NCBI GenBank assembly: GCA_014885115.2
Contig: WKLE02002181.1
Span: 16,238-80,237, forward strand
Source: Asterionellopsis glacialis
Lineage: Eukaryota > Bacillariophyta > Plagiogrammaphyceae > Rhaphoneidales > Asterionellopsidaceae
Length of the DNA stretch: 64,000 bases
Reading direction: 5' to 3'
Below the pieces are notes generated by a model, which was not told where the DNA came from, did not search any database, and worked only from the letters and a program-made list of their open reading frames with translations. Position numbers and translations under genes: made by a program. This document shows positions 20,118 through 31,469 of the stretch, piece by piece (the stretch's first letter is position 1; each line of letters starts with the position of its first letter).

Positions 20118-20918
20118 TTTAAAGTATGAAATATCTGAACACAACAATCCAACATGAATAAAATGCGACTTGCTCAGATCCTCGGTCAGAAAATATTACT
20201 ATTTATTACCGGGGCAACAAATCTGACAACATTGATTGTAGTCGCTAGTAGAAGAAATATTCACTGGTGAAAGAAATAAAGAGACAGCAATCTCGGATAG
20301 CAACGACAGCAACAACACCGGGAGAGTTGTGTAGTAGAGAGTCTCTTCCTGACAGGACAGTGGGAACCTTGTACAGATACCAGGTATAAGGTACCGAGTA
20401 CTGATACATACGGTACGACTAATAGGTAGGACGAATAGAGGTAGGAATCTGGGACCTCTACTAGAGACTACAATCGAACCCAAGTCTCTAGGGTCACAGT
20501 CCTAGGACCAGAGTCCTCTCTACCGGTAGAGGATGATCTCTTTTGGCGATGCATAGGACACAAAAAAAGTTGGTGCTGCTTGGATCTGCCACGTCCCTTT
20601 GTACCAAATAGCATTCCAACACAGTTTTCATTCAAAGTTTTTGTATGATAATAATTTGTATAGCGATAGAATTTTCAGAAATTATGCATACATATGTGAT
20701 TTGAGTTCCTAGAGAGAGGTATTCAGAAGCAAGCAAATGAACTTCAAACTTAATAGGTTGATAGTAGTACCCACGTTCACACCTCGCAAAGTCACGTGTA
20801 CAACATTTGACAAGATTCTAAACACAACTCGTTTCGGCACGTGCGCTATGCTTTTGAATGAAACAAATAGTATAACTGCAAAAAAATAGTTGCGTTTTCC
20901 ACCACCCTACAATGCTTC
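20118..20918. other. Intergenic region with palindromes
   Basis: No gene is supported. It holds GGTACC-type units at 20371-20417 (ATACCAGGTAT, AAGGTACCGAGTAC) and a CAGTCCTAGGACCAGAGTCCT element near 20496-20516 followed by CTCTACCGGTAGAG near 20518-20531. Confidence 0.5.
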
Positions 20919-22598
20919 TCATGAAATACTAGAAGAAGTTTCAATTTGCTGAGTTCGGCATCCAGTAGCTTCATCAACACAAGGTCTAAAAATGGGATCT
21001 TTTGCGAGGGTTAGCGGATATTCCCAGTCCGTTTCTGCTTTGTGTTGTTTAACTAGCTCCAACATTTTTATGATTGTACCAGTATGCTCGTTTGGGTCAA
21101 GTGGGAACGCTTCAGCAGGATCTTCAATGACATCGAATAGTAGTGGAGGGTCGTGGTATTCCTCTATGTCCGCATTGTAGTGTGCGCTCTTTGTCCACAG
21201 CCAGGCTTTGATGGCCCCCATTTTAACAGCGACAATATCGAAGCGTCCATAAGGTGCTGGTAAAGGCCCTTCCTGAAAGCCGTCCCTCCAGAAGAATAAA
21301 ACCCTATTATCGAGCTTGCTATTGTTTTTTCTTCCATACAGCATATTACTGATATCTATACCATCAAGATCTTCGCTTGGTTGTCTACCTATTATTGTCA
21401 ATATTGTTGGTACAACGTCCAGTGTAGATACCATCTGCATTGTTTCGGTACCGGCACTTATGCGACCAGGCCACTTCGCAAGCGCAGGCATTCGAAGGTT
21501 GCTTTCCCAGGCAGATCCTAGTCCTGTGTCTGAACCACAGTGAACGCCATCCAGATCGTTCGTGTGAGTGTCATTATATTCCAAAATACACCGTCTTGGT
21601 CTATCTGGTTGTGGGTCTGGCGTATAACCATGTGGACATGCCGTGCAAGCTTTGTCGACGTTTTCTTGAAGCCAACGCCCCTCAAAGGGACCTTTAGAAC
21701 CACTACAGGATTGTTCAGCAACCCATGGGCCATTATCACTAGTGAAAATAACAAGTGTATCTTCGGCGACTCCCGAGTCATCTAAGGTCTTTAAAATTTG
21801 ACCAGCAATCCAATCCATTTCTTCCACTGCATCGATAAACGATCCTTTGGGGCTGTTTTCAGATGATTGCTTTGATGCCCACTGACATTGTCCCTGTTCT
21901 GAACCAAATTTAGGTGCGCATAATTGGTGAACATGCGAAAACGGCATATACAAGAAAAAGGGCTTCTGTGCCTTGGCATTGGTACGAATAAAATCTGACG
22001 CCCCCAAGGCGTATCGTTGAGCGAGATCCTCAACATTTACAGGTTGTTGTATAATTTCAGTTCCATTGTAAAGGGGTAACCACATTGTTTCGTCGTCATC
22101 GAAACTACAGATGTGCTGATCCAAAGACCCCCCCGACATATGGTAGGGGATACCAAACCAACTATCGAAGCCTTGTTTCGTCGGTAAAAACGGCTCTCTA
22201 TGGCCAAGATGCCACTTCCCGACAATCGATGTTGCATATCCTTCTTCCTTTAGATACTCCGCTAGGGTAATTTCAGAGGGCAGCATTCCGTACTCCGATT
22301 CTGGTTTAAAAACTCCGGGGTAAATGCCAGTCTTCATGGGATATTTTCCAGTCATTAGCGTTGCTCGACTTGCCGAACATAAATGGGCAGCTGAATTCCA
22401 ATTGTTGAATTTGATTCCCTCGAAGCCGATACTATCAATATTTGGTGTCTTTGCACTAGCAGCACCGAAAATTGAGATATCATTGAACCCAAGATTATCG
22501 GCAAACAAAAGAACAATGTTGGGTTTCTCTCCAGTCGCAAACGCAGAGTTGTTACATGCAAAAGCGCAGAATATGACGACCAAGAAGAAATAAGACAT
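20919..22598 (-). CDS. Secreted arylsulfatase-type sulfatase
   Basis: 559 residues in one exon. The signal peptide (MSYFFLVVIFCAFACNNSAFA) is followed by the sulfatase fold beginning KPNIVLLFADNLGFND. The formylglycine signature is CSASRATLMTGKYP, with the modified Cys at residue 74. It has the CxASR rather than CxPSR form. Other conserved sites are GKWHLGH, FFLYMPFSHVHQ, VIFTSDNGPWVAEQ (metal Asp/Asn) and the C-terminal LFDVIEDPAEAFPL. A Cys-rich insert (CTACPHGYTPDP ... CILEYND) is typical of sterol sulfatase/arylsulfatase A-like animal and algal members. The enzyme hydrolyses sulfate esters, probably extracellularly or in an acidic compartment. The usual second metal Asp in ADD is Asn here (ADN). 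Confidence 0.93.
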   Translation of the reverse strand: MSYFFLVVIFCAFACNNSAFATGEKPNIVLLFADNLGFNDISIFGAASAKTPNIDSIGFEGIKFNNWNSAAHLCSASRATLMTGKYPMKTGIYPGVFKPESEYGMLPSEITLAEYLKEEGYATSIVGKWHLGHREPFLPTKQGFDSWFGIPYHMSGGSLDQHICSFDDDETMWLPLYNGTEIIQQPVNVEDLAQRYALGASDFIRTNAKAQKPFFLYMPFSHVHQLCAPKFGSEQGQCQWASKQSSENSPKGSFIDAVEEMDWIAGQILKTLDDSGVAEDTLVIFTSDNGPWVAEQSCSGSKGPFEGRWLQENVDKACTACPHGYTPDPQPDRPRRCILEYNDTHTNDLDGVHCGSDTGLGSAWESNLRMPALAKWPGRISAGTETMQMVSTLDVVPTILTIIGRQPSEDLDGIDISNMLYGRKNNSKLDNRVLFFWRDGFQEGPLPAPYGRFDIVAVKMGAIKAWLWTKSAHYNADIEEYHDPPLLFDVIEDPAEAFPLDPNEHTGTIIKMLELVKQHKAETDWEYPLTLAKDPIFRPCVDEATGCRTQQIETSSSIS

Positions 22599-23192
22599 GA
22601 TGAAAACCTAATTTCTACCTCCAACTTCTTAGCTGACGCGGAGCTACTGTATTCTTTCCCTATTCCATGCCTTTTATTGTCTCGGTCCAAATGCCGGCTG
22701 GACTAGTAGAGATAGTGTCGTCTCTAGAGATCTCTTTTTTTTCTATGAAGTCTCTTCCTCCACCGTCTGATCTACTGACACCGCGCTTTTACGAATGTAT
22801 CTCCATGTTTGGAATTTCTGCCTCCCTAACAAAGATCTTTGTTCCGTAAATAGCGTACCAGTCAACGGCGTAGAAATATGTTTTTCCTCGCGGCGAATCT
22901 TTGTCTGTTCTTCGTCTTTCATCTTTCAGTAAGCCTAAACCCTAATCTCAAAGATGCTCCAGGATTTTCTTACTGAAAATGCAAAATTTTCAAACCAAGT
23001 TTTTTTCCACATCCATCCAATGAACTGCGAACCTCACCACAAACCCGAACCCGAACTCCAGACTATCTATTATTTAACTCCAACAAAAGGGGTTGTTTCT
23101 TGTGTTAGGAGAGGTCTCACAAAATAAAGTGAGACCGAAATTGCACCTTGCACAACAATCTCTTTACAAAAAATATATCTAGAGACGACAGC
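22599..23192. other. Divergent intergenic region
   Basis: This lies between the sulfatase start and the alanine aminotransferase start. It contains a GTCTCTAGAGATCTC palindrome near 22722-22736 and no supportable ORF. Confidence 0.5.
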
Positions 23193-24987
23193 ATGCGCTT
23201 GTTATTTGCAGTGCCGCTGATGGCCATGACCTCGCCTACTACGGCATTTGTCACTTTGAAACCTTTTGGTGCTGTAAACAATCTGATTACCCGACAAAGG
23301 ATATCAGAGCTGTGTTATCAGCATGGTAATTCCCCAACAAACACATCTGTTGTTCCTTTACAAAGTGAAGACGTAATGGCCAAATATCCAAAAGATTACC
23401 CCAAGAAAAATGGGTTCAAAGTATGCAAGACTCGAAAACGCCTCACAGAGGAAACCATGTGCCAAACACTCCGTAAGATGCAATATGCTGTGCGTGGTGA
23501 GGTCGTGATTGCAGCCGATCGGATAAACAAGGAAATTAAAGTCGATCCGCACTCTCATCCGGCTTACGATCACATCGTGTATACCAACATCGGGAATCCA
23601 CACAGCGTTGGTCAACATTCGCTTACATGGCCAAGACAGGTCATGGCGCTTTGTAATCTTCCAGATGAACTTGGCATTGATCATCCCGATGCAGAGAAAT
23701 TGTTTCCTAAGGATGCAATTGAGCGCGCTAAGGAAATAAAGCACATAGCAATTGGTGATGTTGGTACCGGGGCATATTCACATAGTCAGGGTTATCAAGC
23801 ATTCCGAGAACACATTGCAAATTTTATAGAAGAGCGAGACGGAGGAATTCCAGCAAAGGCTGATGATATTTTTATGACCAACGGAGCTAGCAGAGCAATA
23901 GACATGGTGTTACAAACATTGTTGGCGGACGAAAACTGTGGAACTATGATTCCAATCCCGCAGTACCCTTTGTACAGTGCAACTATCGCCTTGCGGGGTG
24001 CACATCAAGTGAATTACTATCTAGATGAGAAAAACGGATGGAGTCTCGACATTGATCATCTCGAACAAGTTCTTGCGAATGCACAAGCACGTGCAATAAA
24101 TGTAAATAGCTTTGTCTTAATTAATCCCGGTAATCCAACAGGACAAGTTTTGACGCGAGAAGCTGTCCATGTAAGTACGAATGCTGCCGAATTTTCCTAT
24201 ATTATTTGACACAGAAAGCAACCAATCTCATGTCCTTTCTTCATCACAAACCTTTTCTGTACAGAATGTTGTCAAATTTTGTGCCAAGCACAAGCTCGTT
24301 CTCTTATCGGATGAAGTTTATCAAGATAATGTATATGATGAAAATGCAGAGTTTGTGAGTTGCAAACAAGCTGCTTATGAAACGGGACTTTTACAGAAAG
24401 ATGAAATTGAACTCATTTCTTTCCATTCCACAAGCAAGGGTCTGTATGGTGAATGTGGACATCGTGGTGGATATATGGAAATTGTAGGAATGGACAAGAG
24501 CGTGGAAGACCACATCTACAAGTTGGCTTCATCTGTCCTTTGCCCAAACCTTGATGGTCAAATAATGATGGATCTCATGGTCAGAGGTCCAAAACCGAGC
24601 GATGAGTCTTACGAAACACACGAGCAACAAAAGAAAGAAGTTTTTGAATCATTAAAAAGACGTGCTAAACTTGTTGTTGATGGACTAAACTCAATTCCCG
24701 GTTTCTCTTGCCAGCCGGCTCAAGGAGCCATGTACTGCTTTCCATCGGTCGAGCTACCACGTGGTGCTATCTTAGAAGCAAGGAAGAGAGGCTCCGATCC
24801 AGACACAATGTATGCTCTCTCATTACTCGAAGAAACCGGCATCTGTGTAGTTCCAGCATCTGGCTTTGGTCAAGAACAGGGAAGGCACGGCTTTCGAACG
24901 ACATTCTTGCCTCCAGAAAATGAAATGGAACGCGCTGTAGAATTGTTTAAGAAGCACCACGAAATGTTTTGTCGGAAGTATGGATGA
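23193..24987 (+). CDS. Alanine aminotransferase with N-terminal targeting extension
   Basis: Exons 23193-24170 and 24265-24987 encode 566 residues; the intron has GTAAGT and TGTACAG borders. The first ATG (MRLLFAVPLMAMTSPTTAF) gives a signal-like hydrophobic stretch ending TTAF-VT, so plastid or another secretory-route location is likely. Class I PLP-aminotransferase features are NIGNPHSVGQ, TNGASRAIDMVLQTLL, LINPGNPTGQVL, LLSDEVYQDNVY and the Schiff-base lysine in SFHSTSKGLYGECGHRGGY (Lys about 384). QGAMYCFPSVELP and GFRTTFLP close the fold. These are alanine aminotransferase-specific segments. The enzyme interconverts alanine plus 2-oxoglutarate and pyruvate plus glutamate. It converges on MMS19 with 105 bp between stops. 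Confidence 0.93.
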
Positions 24988-25092
24988 AATCTTTAAAACT
25001 CAACATGTGTTTAGAGAGTGTTTTAGAAAATGAGAAAATACATAGCATAACCTGATAGAAAACTAATTGCAAAAAATTCTTCTATCAGCGAG

Positions 25093-28000
25093 TTATTGTT
25101 GCACCATCCACGAGAGTCTTGCATCTACTGCAGCATGGCGCAACAGTGAAGAAGAGTCATCTAGTCCTTCCGCCAGAATCGCCACGACAGCTGGCTTGAA
25201 AGCGGCCAATCTGTTTTTTGTTCCATTGGGGAGTGTCGTCATATTTAGTAAACACTGCAATGCCATCAACTTTGCTGGCACTCCTACATCATCACCAAGG
25301 AATCCACCCGCAGAGTAAATCAACAGCAGGTTTGGGATTAGTATAGTAAGGTATTCTTGCATTTTATCAGGGGCTACAGTCATGAGTTTGATGATAGCAG
25401 CAATAATCAATTCAATGACCGAAACTACCTCGGTCTCTGAGAGGCTACCACTGTTATTACATTCCCAAGAATGCGATGAATATGAGGCTAAGCCCCACGT
25501 TACGATGGATGCCAATTCGTGTAAGGTAGGCTTACTGATTGATGCAACTTTGCACGAGCAAATAATATGACAAGCTATTACGAGTGGACCCAAAGGGGGC
25601 GCAGAAACAGCATCACCTTCATTATCGGCAACCGTTCCCTTGTTGTTCGAGCATGCTTCCATTACATACTTTGATGCCATGTGTGATATACGTTGGCGCC
25701 AAAAGGGGCCACCATGCTCGACAGAAAGAATGGACCCAAAGGCAGAGGACGATGACAGGAAAACTGGGGCGGGCCAATTTGCCCATTCGTTACTTGTCCA
25801 ATTGAGCTCCGACATGTCAACAGCGTACGTATTCTTATTTAGGGATAATTCTGACCTCCCCGAGCAGGTAATCTCGACAAGAAATTTTGAGATTTGATCA
25901 GCTATGATCGTTGAAGACTTTCCCCTGCAGGCAGCAGCTGAAGCTAACAATGAAGCAAGATTCATGGAGTCTTTTAATTCCATTAATTGATTTTCGTCTG
26001 CAGTTTTGTCTGCGGATTTAGCAACGTTGGTCGTAGTAGCAACAATGGAGGGCAGTACTGTACGTGTTAACGCACCCACGGAAAGGCATTCATTGGTGTT
26101 ATCAAGTTGATAGTCTGCAACTATGGAATGAAGGCAAGATGCTGCTGCGGAGCGAGCACGTAGAGCGTTGTCGCGGCTCAAAGAGTACCTTGTCAGATCA
26201 TCGACCATTGTGTGTAAAAGTTCAATCAAAAGTTTTGTATCAGCTTGATCGGATTCCTTGGCTTTCTTCAAAAATGAATTACCGCTTGTCGCGAGAGCAG
26301 CAGACAACAGTGGGAGCGCAACATCTAATTTGACATTGTCCCACTCAGAAAGAGGGGGCAAAACCTTCGCGACATATTTTCCCATATCGAAAAGATGGGG
26401 ATCTGGTACCCATGACTGATATGCTGGAAGAAGTCTAGGTACGATTTCAAAAGCAAGATGAATCTTAGAATTCAGAAAAGCAGCTTCTTCTCCAGTTGTT
26501 GTAATTAGCGGGAGGCGGCTAAGCTGTGCTGATAGCAAGGCGCGTTTGTCTTCGCTCATTTCTTCAGGTGGCGAGCACAAGGCATCTATTATTCCCATTG
26601 CATCAGAATTATCATGAAAGGCAACAGGAGTGTGTGGTCCTCCGTGACACAACAGAAAGGAAAGGGCAGTAGCAATTGTCACCGCTGGGTGTTCAGCCAT
26701 TTCGGGATCCTGGTTGTGGTGAAGTGCACTCTCGAGAGACTCTGTCATACTGCTCATCACCTTGAGCGATGCACCAAGATTCATTTCACAAGCAAATGCC
26801 AAAGTCATCCAATCAAAACGGCTGTGATTGTCCGAATTCTCTGGTGCCTGTTCGGAAATTGCAGATGCTTTGATTTGGTCCAAGATATTACCTTGAACGA
26901 ATTTGAGCATGATCTCATTGTCGTCTATGATACAATTATCACTTGCGGTTTCTTTGTTTTTGTCTTCAACCTCTAACTGTGATGCATAATTCGCTAATGA
27001 CTTTCCAATAGCTCTTCCAATGGTACAGGCACAGCATTTTGGCCATTCAATCTTCATCTCCTCGTCTTCTTCTGTAACGTAGGCAATATTATTTTTTGTC
27101 TGAAGAATTACACTTGTCATCACCTCAAAAACACGCTTGATCAGTTCAATCGTATCGTCGTGCAATACCGAGGATGGTGTGGACAACAATACTGATCCCA
27201 TCGCGCGGACAGCTGCAATGCAAATGCTAATATTAGTGCTTTCCTTGTAATTGATATCATTACTGCCGACCCCGGCACCACTCAAGACAACGTTGTCTAA
27301 TACAATTTGACACAACACATTCGCAACTTTGCCTCCCATATCTTCTAATGGATGAGGATGTAATACAACCATATCATTTCCCTCTTGAGCCACATGCGCC
27401 CTTCGTCGCTCAAGAGCAGCTCGACAAGATGAAAAGAAGGCACCTAACCCATATGCAGCAGCCACAACCTTTTCAGGATCTCCTCCTTCGCCACCTTCGA
27501 TGTTCCCTTGATTACTGGTTGTTAAGGCTTCCAACAAGGATACGAGACACGCATCTAAACATACACGGAGTGTTCGAGTTCCTCCACTTGCTGCAAGACA
27601 TGCTAAATAGGCAACAGCCGTACGACCTCGTAAACTTTGTGGAGATGTAGATAACAGTGGTGATTGTTTTTGTACGGCATCCAATACAAATAATGTCCAA
27701 AGAGGTTCTGCTCTCTTGCTACTGTTTCCCTTGTTGCTTCGTGTTGCCATTTCCAAATGATATGCCACCATGGATACTAATGTTCGACATGTATCAGCCA
27801 GTTTCTTTTGATTGGATCCTTCTACTGTATCTGACGATGACGGAGTTGCCAAACTGGAAGCCTCTGCATGAACAGAATTTACAGCCACAGATAATTCACT
27901 TAATGTTTGTGTATCCAAATATTCACAATTGCTTTTCCTCAAAAGGGCGAATGACGATGAGGATGATATGGGCGATGGGAATAATAATTCCATCAAGTCA

Positions 28001-29358
28001 TCAATTGCTTCTTGTTTATCTACAACTGTACTAGACATGGCAGGACTCCCATCTTCTTCTGGGGCTGGAGGTACCAACCGTTCAAGGAACAATATGGCAC
28101 TCAAGTTGAGCATATCTTCTGGATTATTATTGGTTTCGTCATTATTGTCATTATGACCATTATTGATATCACCATCATAAAAGCACAATACATTCAGTAA
28201 CGCCTTCTGAAGTCCTTGTCGTGTAATACCATGAATGTCATTGGGTGGTGGTGTAAATTGGATAGGATAATAGGGTGCTACTGCATCAAAGATAGATAAG
28301 GTAGGGAATGTTTGTTTGTCATGCAACAATGGTAAGGATGAAGTTTGTTGAACCTTGTGTAGTAATTCTAAAAGTTGCATTAAACATCTTGGATCCGATT
28401 CGCCAATAAGACAATTTGAACAAAAGGTTGCAAACGATATCCATTCTTCTTTTAATGACAATGATGAAGAAGTTTTCGTATCATGCTTGTCAACATGTGC
28501 AAGTTTGGTAGCGTCAGCCATTATACCCTTTAAAGCTGCATGTAGCAAATTAAAGCAAAGTGCTCGTCGACTTCGTACCAATGTTGACAGACCACCCTCA
28601 TTGTTATTGTTACCATAATCTTCGTATCCAGTTTTGTAGGCTATATCATCCATCATATCAGTATCCTCAGGAATTGCACATCGACGTTCTACTCCTTCAC
28701 GAGCCGCATTGAGTCTCCATGAAATGGCCTTGATAATCGTTGTGTTTGCTTCTCCTTCTTCTGTAATATCTGTATTGGTATTCACCAAAGCTGTTAAACA
28801 TTCAATGGCTGCATCTCGAACACTATCTTCATTTTCATCTTCGTCATGATCGTTGTCATTGACCATCATTGCATCACTAGGAGTCAGACTTAAAGGTCCA
28901 CAATGTCCCAATAGAAAATTCCCCAATAATGTTTGAAGTGTCCCTGATATTCCACAACATGTCGTAGTTGTAGAGGATGAACATCCTTGTATGGCACCAC
29001 AGAGGATGGATAAACCTCGTTGTCTGGTTCGGTACACGTAGGGTGATGATGATGATGACGATTGGAATAATACACCTAATGATTTAATTAATTGTGATAA
29101 GGCTTCATTATGAAATGATTTCGATGTTCGAGAAATAGTAGCACCACTTTTATTACCTAACAATTCGGTTTCCAATGAAACTTGTGTAGGTGATTGTGTT
29201 AATTTTTCAAAGAAATCTTTGGAAGTTTGTTTCAAAGAAGATGCAGTCGTCGTTGTTGTATCTTCAGATTGATTTTGTTGTTGTAATGCAGTCTGATTCC
29301 ATTGGTCAAATGTTATCGTCAATAATGACGTTGAATTCGAATTTGTTGCTGTACTCAT
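25093..29358 (-). CDS. MMS19: MMS19-like HEAT-repeat protein (cytosolic Fe-S targeting)
   Basis: 1421 residues in one exon, ATG at 29358. The protein is alpha-helical with HEAT-type repeats from end to end. The diagnostic MMS19 N-terminal segment is IFDAVAPYYPIQFTPPPNDI followed by HGITRQGLQKALLNVL. The C-terminal repeats end in LDDSSSLLRHAAVDARLSWM, as in MMS19 proteins. The family forms the CIA targeting complex with CIAO1 and CIAO2B and delivers Fe-S clusters to DNA polymerases, helicases such as XPD, and primase. It is longer than the animal protein (about 1030 aa) because of low-complexity Asn/Asp/Ser inserts (GHNDNNDETNNNPED, SSTTTTCCG). The gene is divergent from the histone deacetylase gene. 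Confidence 0.85.
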   Translation of the reverse strand: MSTATNSNSTSLLTITFDQWNQTALQQQNQSEDTTTTTASSLKQTSKDFFEKLTQSPTQVSLETELLGNKSGATISRTSKSFHNEALSQLIKSLGVLFQSSSSSSPYVYRTRQRGLSILCGAIQGCSSSTTTTCCGISGTLQTLLGNFLLGHCGPLSLTPSDAMMVNDNDHDEDENEDSVRDAAIECLTALVNTNTDITEEGEANTTIIKAISWRLNAAREGVERRCAIPEDTDMMDDIAYKTGYEDYGNNNNEGGLSTLVRSRRALCFNLLHAALKGIMADATKLAHVDKHDTKTSSSLSLKEEWISFATFCSNCLIGESDPRCLMQLLELLHKVQQTSSLPLLHDKQTFPTLSIFDAVAPYYPIQFTPPPNDIHGITRQGLQKALLNVLCFYDGDINNGHNDNNDETNNNPEDMLNLSAILFLERLVPPAPEEDGSPAMSSTVVDKQEAIDDLMELLFPSPISSSSSFALLRKSNCEYLDTQTLSELSVAVNSVHAEASSLATPSSSDTVEGSNQKKLADTCRTLVSMVAYHLEMATRSNKGNSSKRAEPLWTLFVLDAVQKQSPLLSTSPQSLRGRTAVAYLACLAASGGTRTLRVCLDACLVSLLEALTTSNQGNIEGGEGGDPEKVVAAAYGLGAFFSSCRAALERRRAHVAQEGNDMVVLHPHPLEDMGGKVANVLCQIVLDNVVLSGAGVGSNDINYKESTNISICIAAVRAMGSVLLSTPSSVLHDDTIELIKRVFEVMTSVILQTKNNIAYVTEEDEEMKIEWPKCCACTIGRAIGKSLANYASQLEVEDKNKETASDNCIIDDNEIMLKFVQGNILDQIKASAISEQAPENSDNHSRFDWMTLAFACEMNLGASLKVMSSMTESLESALHHNQDPEMAEHPAVTIATALSFLLCHGGPHTPVAFHDNSDAMGIIDALCSPPEEMSEDKRALLSAQLSRLPLITTTGEEAAFLNSKIHLAFEIVPRLLPAYQSWVPDPHLFDMGKYVAKVLPPLSEWDNVKLDVALPLLSAALATSGNSFLKKAKESDQADTKLLIELLHTMVDDLTRYSLSRDNALRARSAAASCLHSIVADYQLDNTNECLSVGALTRTVLPSIVATTTNVAKSADKTADENQLMELKDSMNLASLLASAAACRGKSSTIIADQISKFLVEITCSGRSELSLNKNTYAVDMSELNWTSNEWANWPAPVFLSSSSAFGSILSVEHGGPFWRQRISHMASKYVMEACSNNKGTVADNEGDAVSAPPLGPLVIACHIICSCKVASISKPTLHELASIVTWGLASYSSHSWECNNSGSLSETEVVSVIELIIAAIIKLMTVAPDKMQEYLTILIPNLLLIYSAGGFLGDDVGVPAKLMALQCLLNMTTLPNGTKNRLAAFKPAVVAILAEGLDDSSSLLRHAAVDARLSWMVQQ

Positions 29359-30149
29359 TCTTAATGTTTTCTTGGAGATTGATGAGTCTATTCGTGCCTT
29401 CTTAAAACGAACAGTCTTTCTGTTGTCTATGTATCACTTTCCACTAATAGAATGTAATCGTCCGTCAAGAGTATGCTCTCTATTGGAATGATCGATAAGG
29501 ATAGAACACGAATCCCTTTGATCTTGATGTGCAAGGCGTCTTTCTTTTGAGTCCCCTATTTCATAATATATTATTTCTCTCCCGCTCTCGATTTTTTTTC
29601 TCTTTTGGCTCCGTGGGGTTCGACGCGGCTGAGATGTTTCCAATGTTCTGTACGGCGTACGTTGGAGGGACACTTCTGAAGGTTTCTCGTTTGATACCAA
29701 CACTACTGTACGACTTCTTGAAAAAAATTGGATCTGCTTGAGCTTGCGCATGTCGCGCAATACAAAATTATGAGAATTATGAACAACAACAACAAAAAGA
29801 GCAATCATTTCAGTACTGATTTCTATGTAGAATGCACTTAGCGAAGTGACATGTAGAGCAAGTACATGGCGCGTTGAAGATAGGTATGCACATAGTGCAC
29901 AATGGCATTTTGCCACACTACCAAAAAGAGTTTGGAAAAGCATACGGTAAGCGCTGTCAGTATTTGCTCAGCTTATGGCAATCAATAGGTCTACTCCTCA
30001 TATTGATGTCAATACAAACGTCCTCTTAGTTCGTAACGCTATCGTCAAAGCATTTCATTGTCAATTGGGAGATAGTTAGCAGTGTAAAGCTATTTGAAAA
30101 GAAAACAAAAAAACAATCTAGGGAAAAATAAAAGTATTGCACAAAAACA
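29359..30149. other. Divergent intergenic region MMS19/HDAC with one unassigned ORF
   Basis: A minus-strand ATG-started frame of 169 codons (29943-29434) fills much of this spacer. Its product (MLFQTLFGSVAKCHCALCAY ... ) shows no domain and an uneven composition. It could be a small gene, a 5' exon or chance, and is left as unassigned. Confidence 0.4.
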
Positions 30150-31469
30150 ATGAGTGGCACTAACGGAGGTGGCGGTGGTAAAAATGGTGATTCCTCCTCA
30201 CGTCGTGTAAGTTACTTTTACGATGCTGAAATTGGAAATTATCACTATGGTCAAGGACATCCTATGAAACCTCATCGAGTCCGCATGACACATAATTTAG
30301 TGGTCAATTACGGATTGTACAGGCGAATGGAAGTGTTCCGTCCTCGTCTTGTGTCACCCACTGCCATGACACGATTCCATTCCGATGATTACATCAATTT
30401 TCTCAAGGTCATTACTCCCGACAACATGACTGATTATACCCGACAACTCCAACGTTTCAATGTTGGTGAAGATTGTCCTGTCTTTGATGGGATATTTGAA
30501 TTTTGTCAATTGTACACATCTGGATCCATTGGAGGTGCTGCTCGACTTAATGAAAATCGTGTCGATATTGTCATCAACTGGGCAGGTGGTCTCCATCATG
30601 CCAAAAAGGCGGAAGCCTCTGGCTTTTGTTACGTCAATGATTGTGTCTTGGCCATTTTAGAATTGCTTAAAAAGCATGAACGTGTCCTTTACATTGATAT
30701 TGATATCCATCATGGTGATGGTGTGGAAGAAGCATTCTATGCCACCAACCGTGTCATGACGGTCAGTTTTCACAAGTTTGGCGAATACTTTCCTGGTACC
30801 GGTGATGTTCACGATATTGGATACGCTGATGGTAAAAACTACGCCATTAACTTTCCTCTCAATGACGGCATGGACGATAAGGCCTACCGATCTATTTTCC
30901 GTCCTGTCATTGGCAAGGTCATGGAAGTATTTGCCCCTGGTGCTGTTGTTCTTCAATGTGGTGCTGATTCACTTTCCGGTGATCGATTAGGATGTTTCAA
31001 TCTTAGTATTGATGGACATGCCGATTGTGTCGAATTTGTCCGTAGTTTCAACATCCCCATGTTGGTCTTGGGTGGTGGTGGATATACTCTCCGTAACGTT
31101 CCCAGGTGTTGGACGTACGAAACCTCCGTCTTGACGGGAGATGATATCAAGGATGAATTACCCTTCAATGATTACTTTGAATACTTTGGTCCCGACTATC
31201 GTCTTCATTTACCAGTTAGTAATATGGAAAATCTCAACTCGACCGAGTATTTGGACAGGACCAAAATTCAACTTTTGGAAATTTTAGGTGATGTCGAACC
31301 TGTACCAGGTGTTCAAATTCAAACTGGACAAGTCGATTCCAATATGACACCTCGACCTCTCAATATGGAAGTGGATGAACCAACACCCACAGAACAAGTG
31401 GATGCGGATAGGAGAGTTACCAGTGAAGATACAGGACGGAAAGAACATCCTTCTGAATTGGCTGCTTAG
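30150..31469 (+). CDS. Class I histone deacetylase (RPD3/HDAC1 type)
   Basis: 439 residues in one exon. A short Gly-rich N-terminus precedes [20 protein letters not shown], the canonical class I opening. Active-site elements are [20 protein letters not shown] (His pair at about 149-150), [16 protein letters not shown] (zinc Asp at about 185 and His at 187), [34 protein letters not shown] (zinc Asp) and [15 protein letters not shown] (with the catalytic Tyr). It removes acetyl groups from histone lysines in nuclear corepressor complexes. The acidic C-terminal tail ([15 protein letters not shown]) is shorter than in animal HDAC1. It is among the most certain calls in the window. Confidence 0.97.
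   Translation: MSGTNGGGGGKNGDSSSRRVSYFYDAEIGNYHYGQGHPMKPHRVRMTHNLVVNYGLYRRMEVFRPRLVSPTAMTRFHSDDYINFLKVITPDNMTDYTRQLQRFNVGEDCPVFDGIFEFCQLYTSGSIGGAARLNENRVDIVINWAGGLHHAKKAEASGFCYVNDCVLAILELLKKHERVLYIDIDIHHGDGVEEAFYATNRVMTVSFHKFGEYFPGTGDVHDIGYADGKNYAINFPLNDGMDDKAYRSIFRPVIGKVMEVFAPGAVVLQCGADSLSGDRLGCFNLSIDGHADCVEFVRSFNIPMLVLGGGGYTLRNVPRCWTYETSVLTGDDIKDELPFNDYFEYFGPDYRLHLPVSNMENLNSTEYLDRTKIQLLEILGDVEPVPGVQIQTGQVDSNMTPRPLNMEVDEPTPTEQVDADRRVTSEDTGRKEHPSELAA

Noticed and set aside
29434..29943. 169-aa minus-strand ORF between MMS19 and HDAC as a firm gene
   Set aside because: It has a real ATG but no domain or composition support; one or two ORFs of this length are expected by chance in 64 kb.
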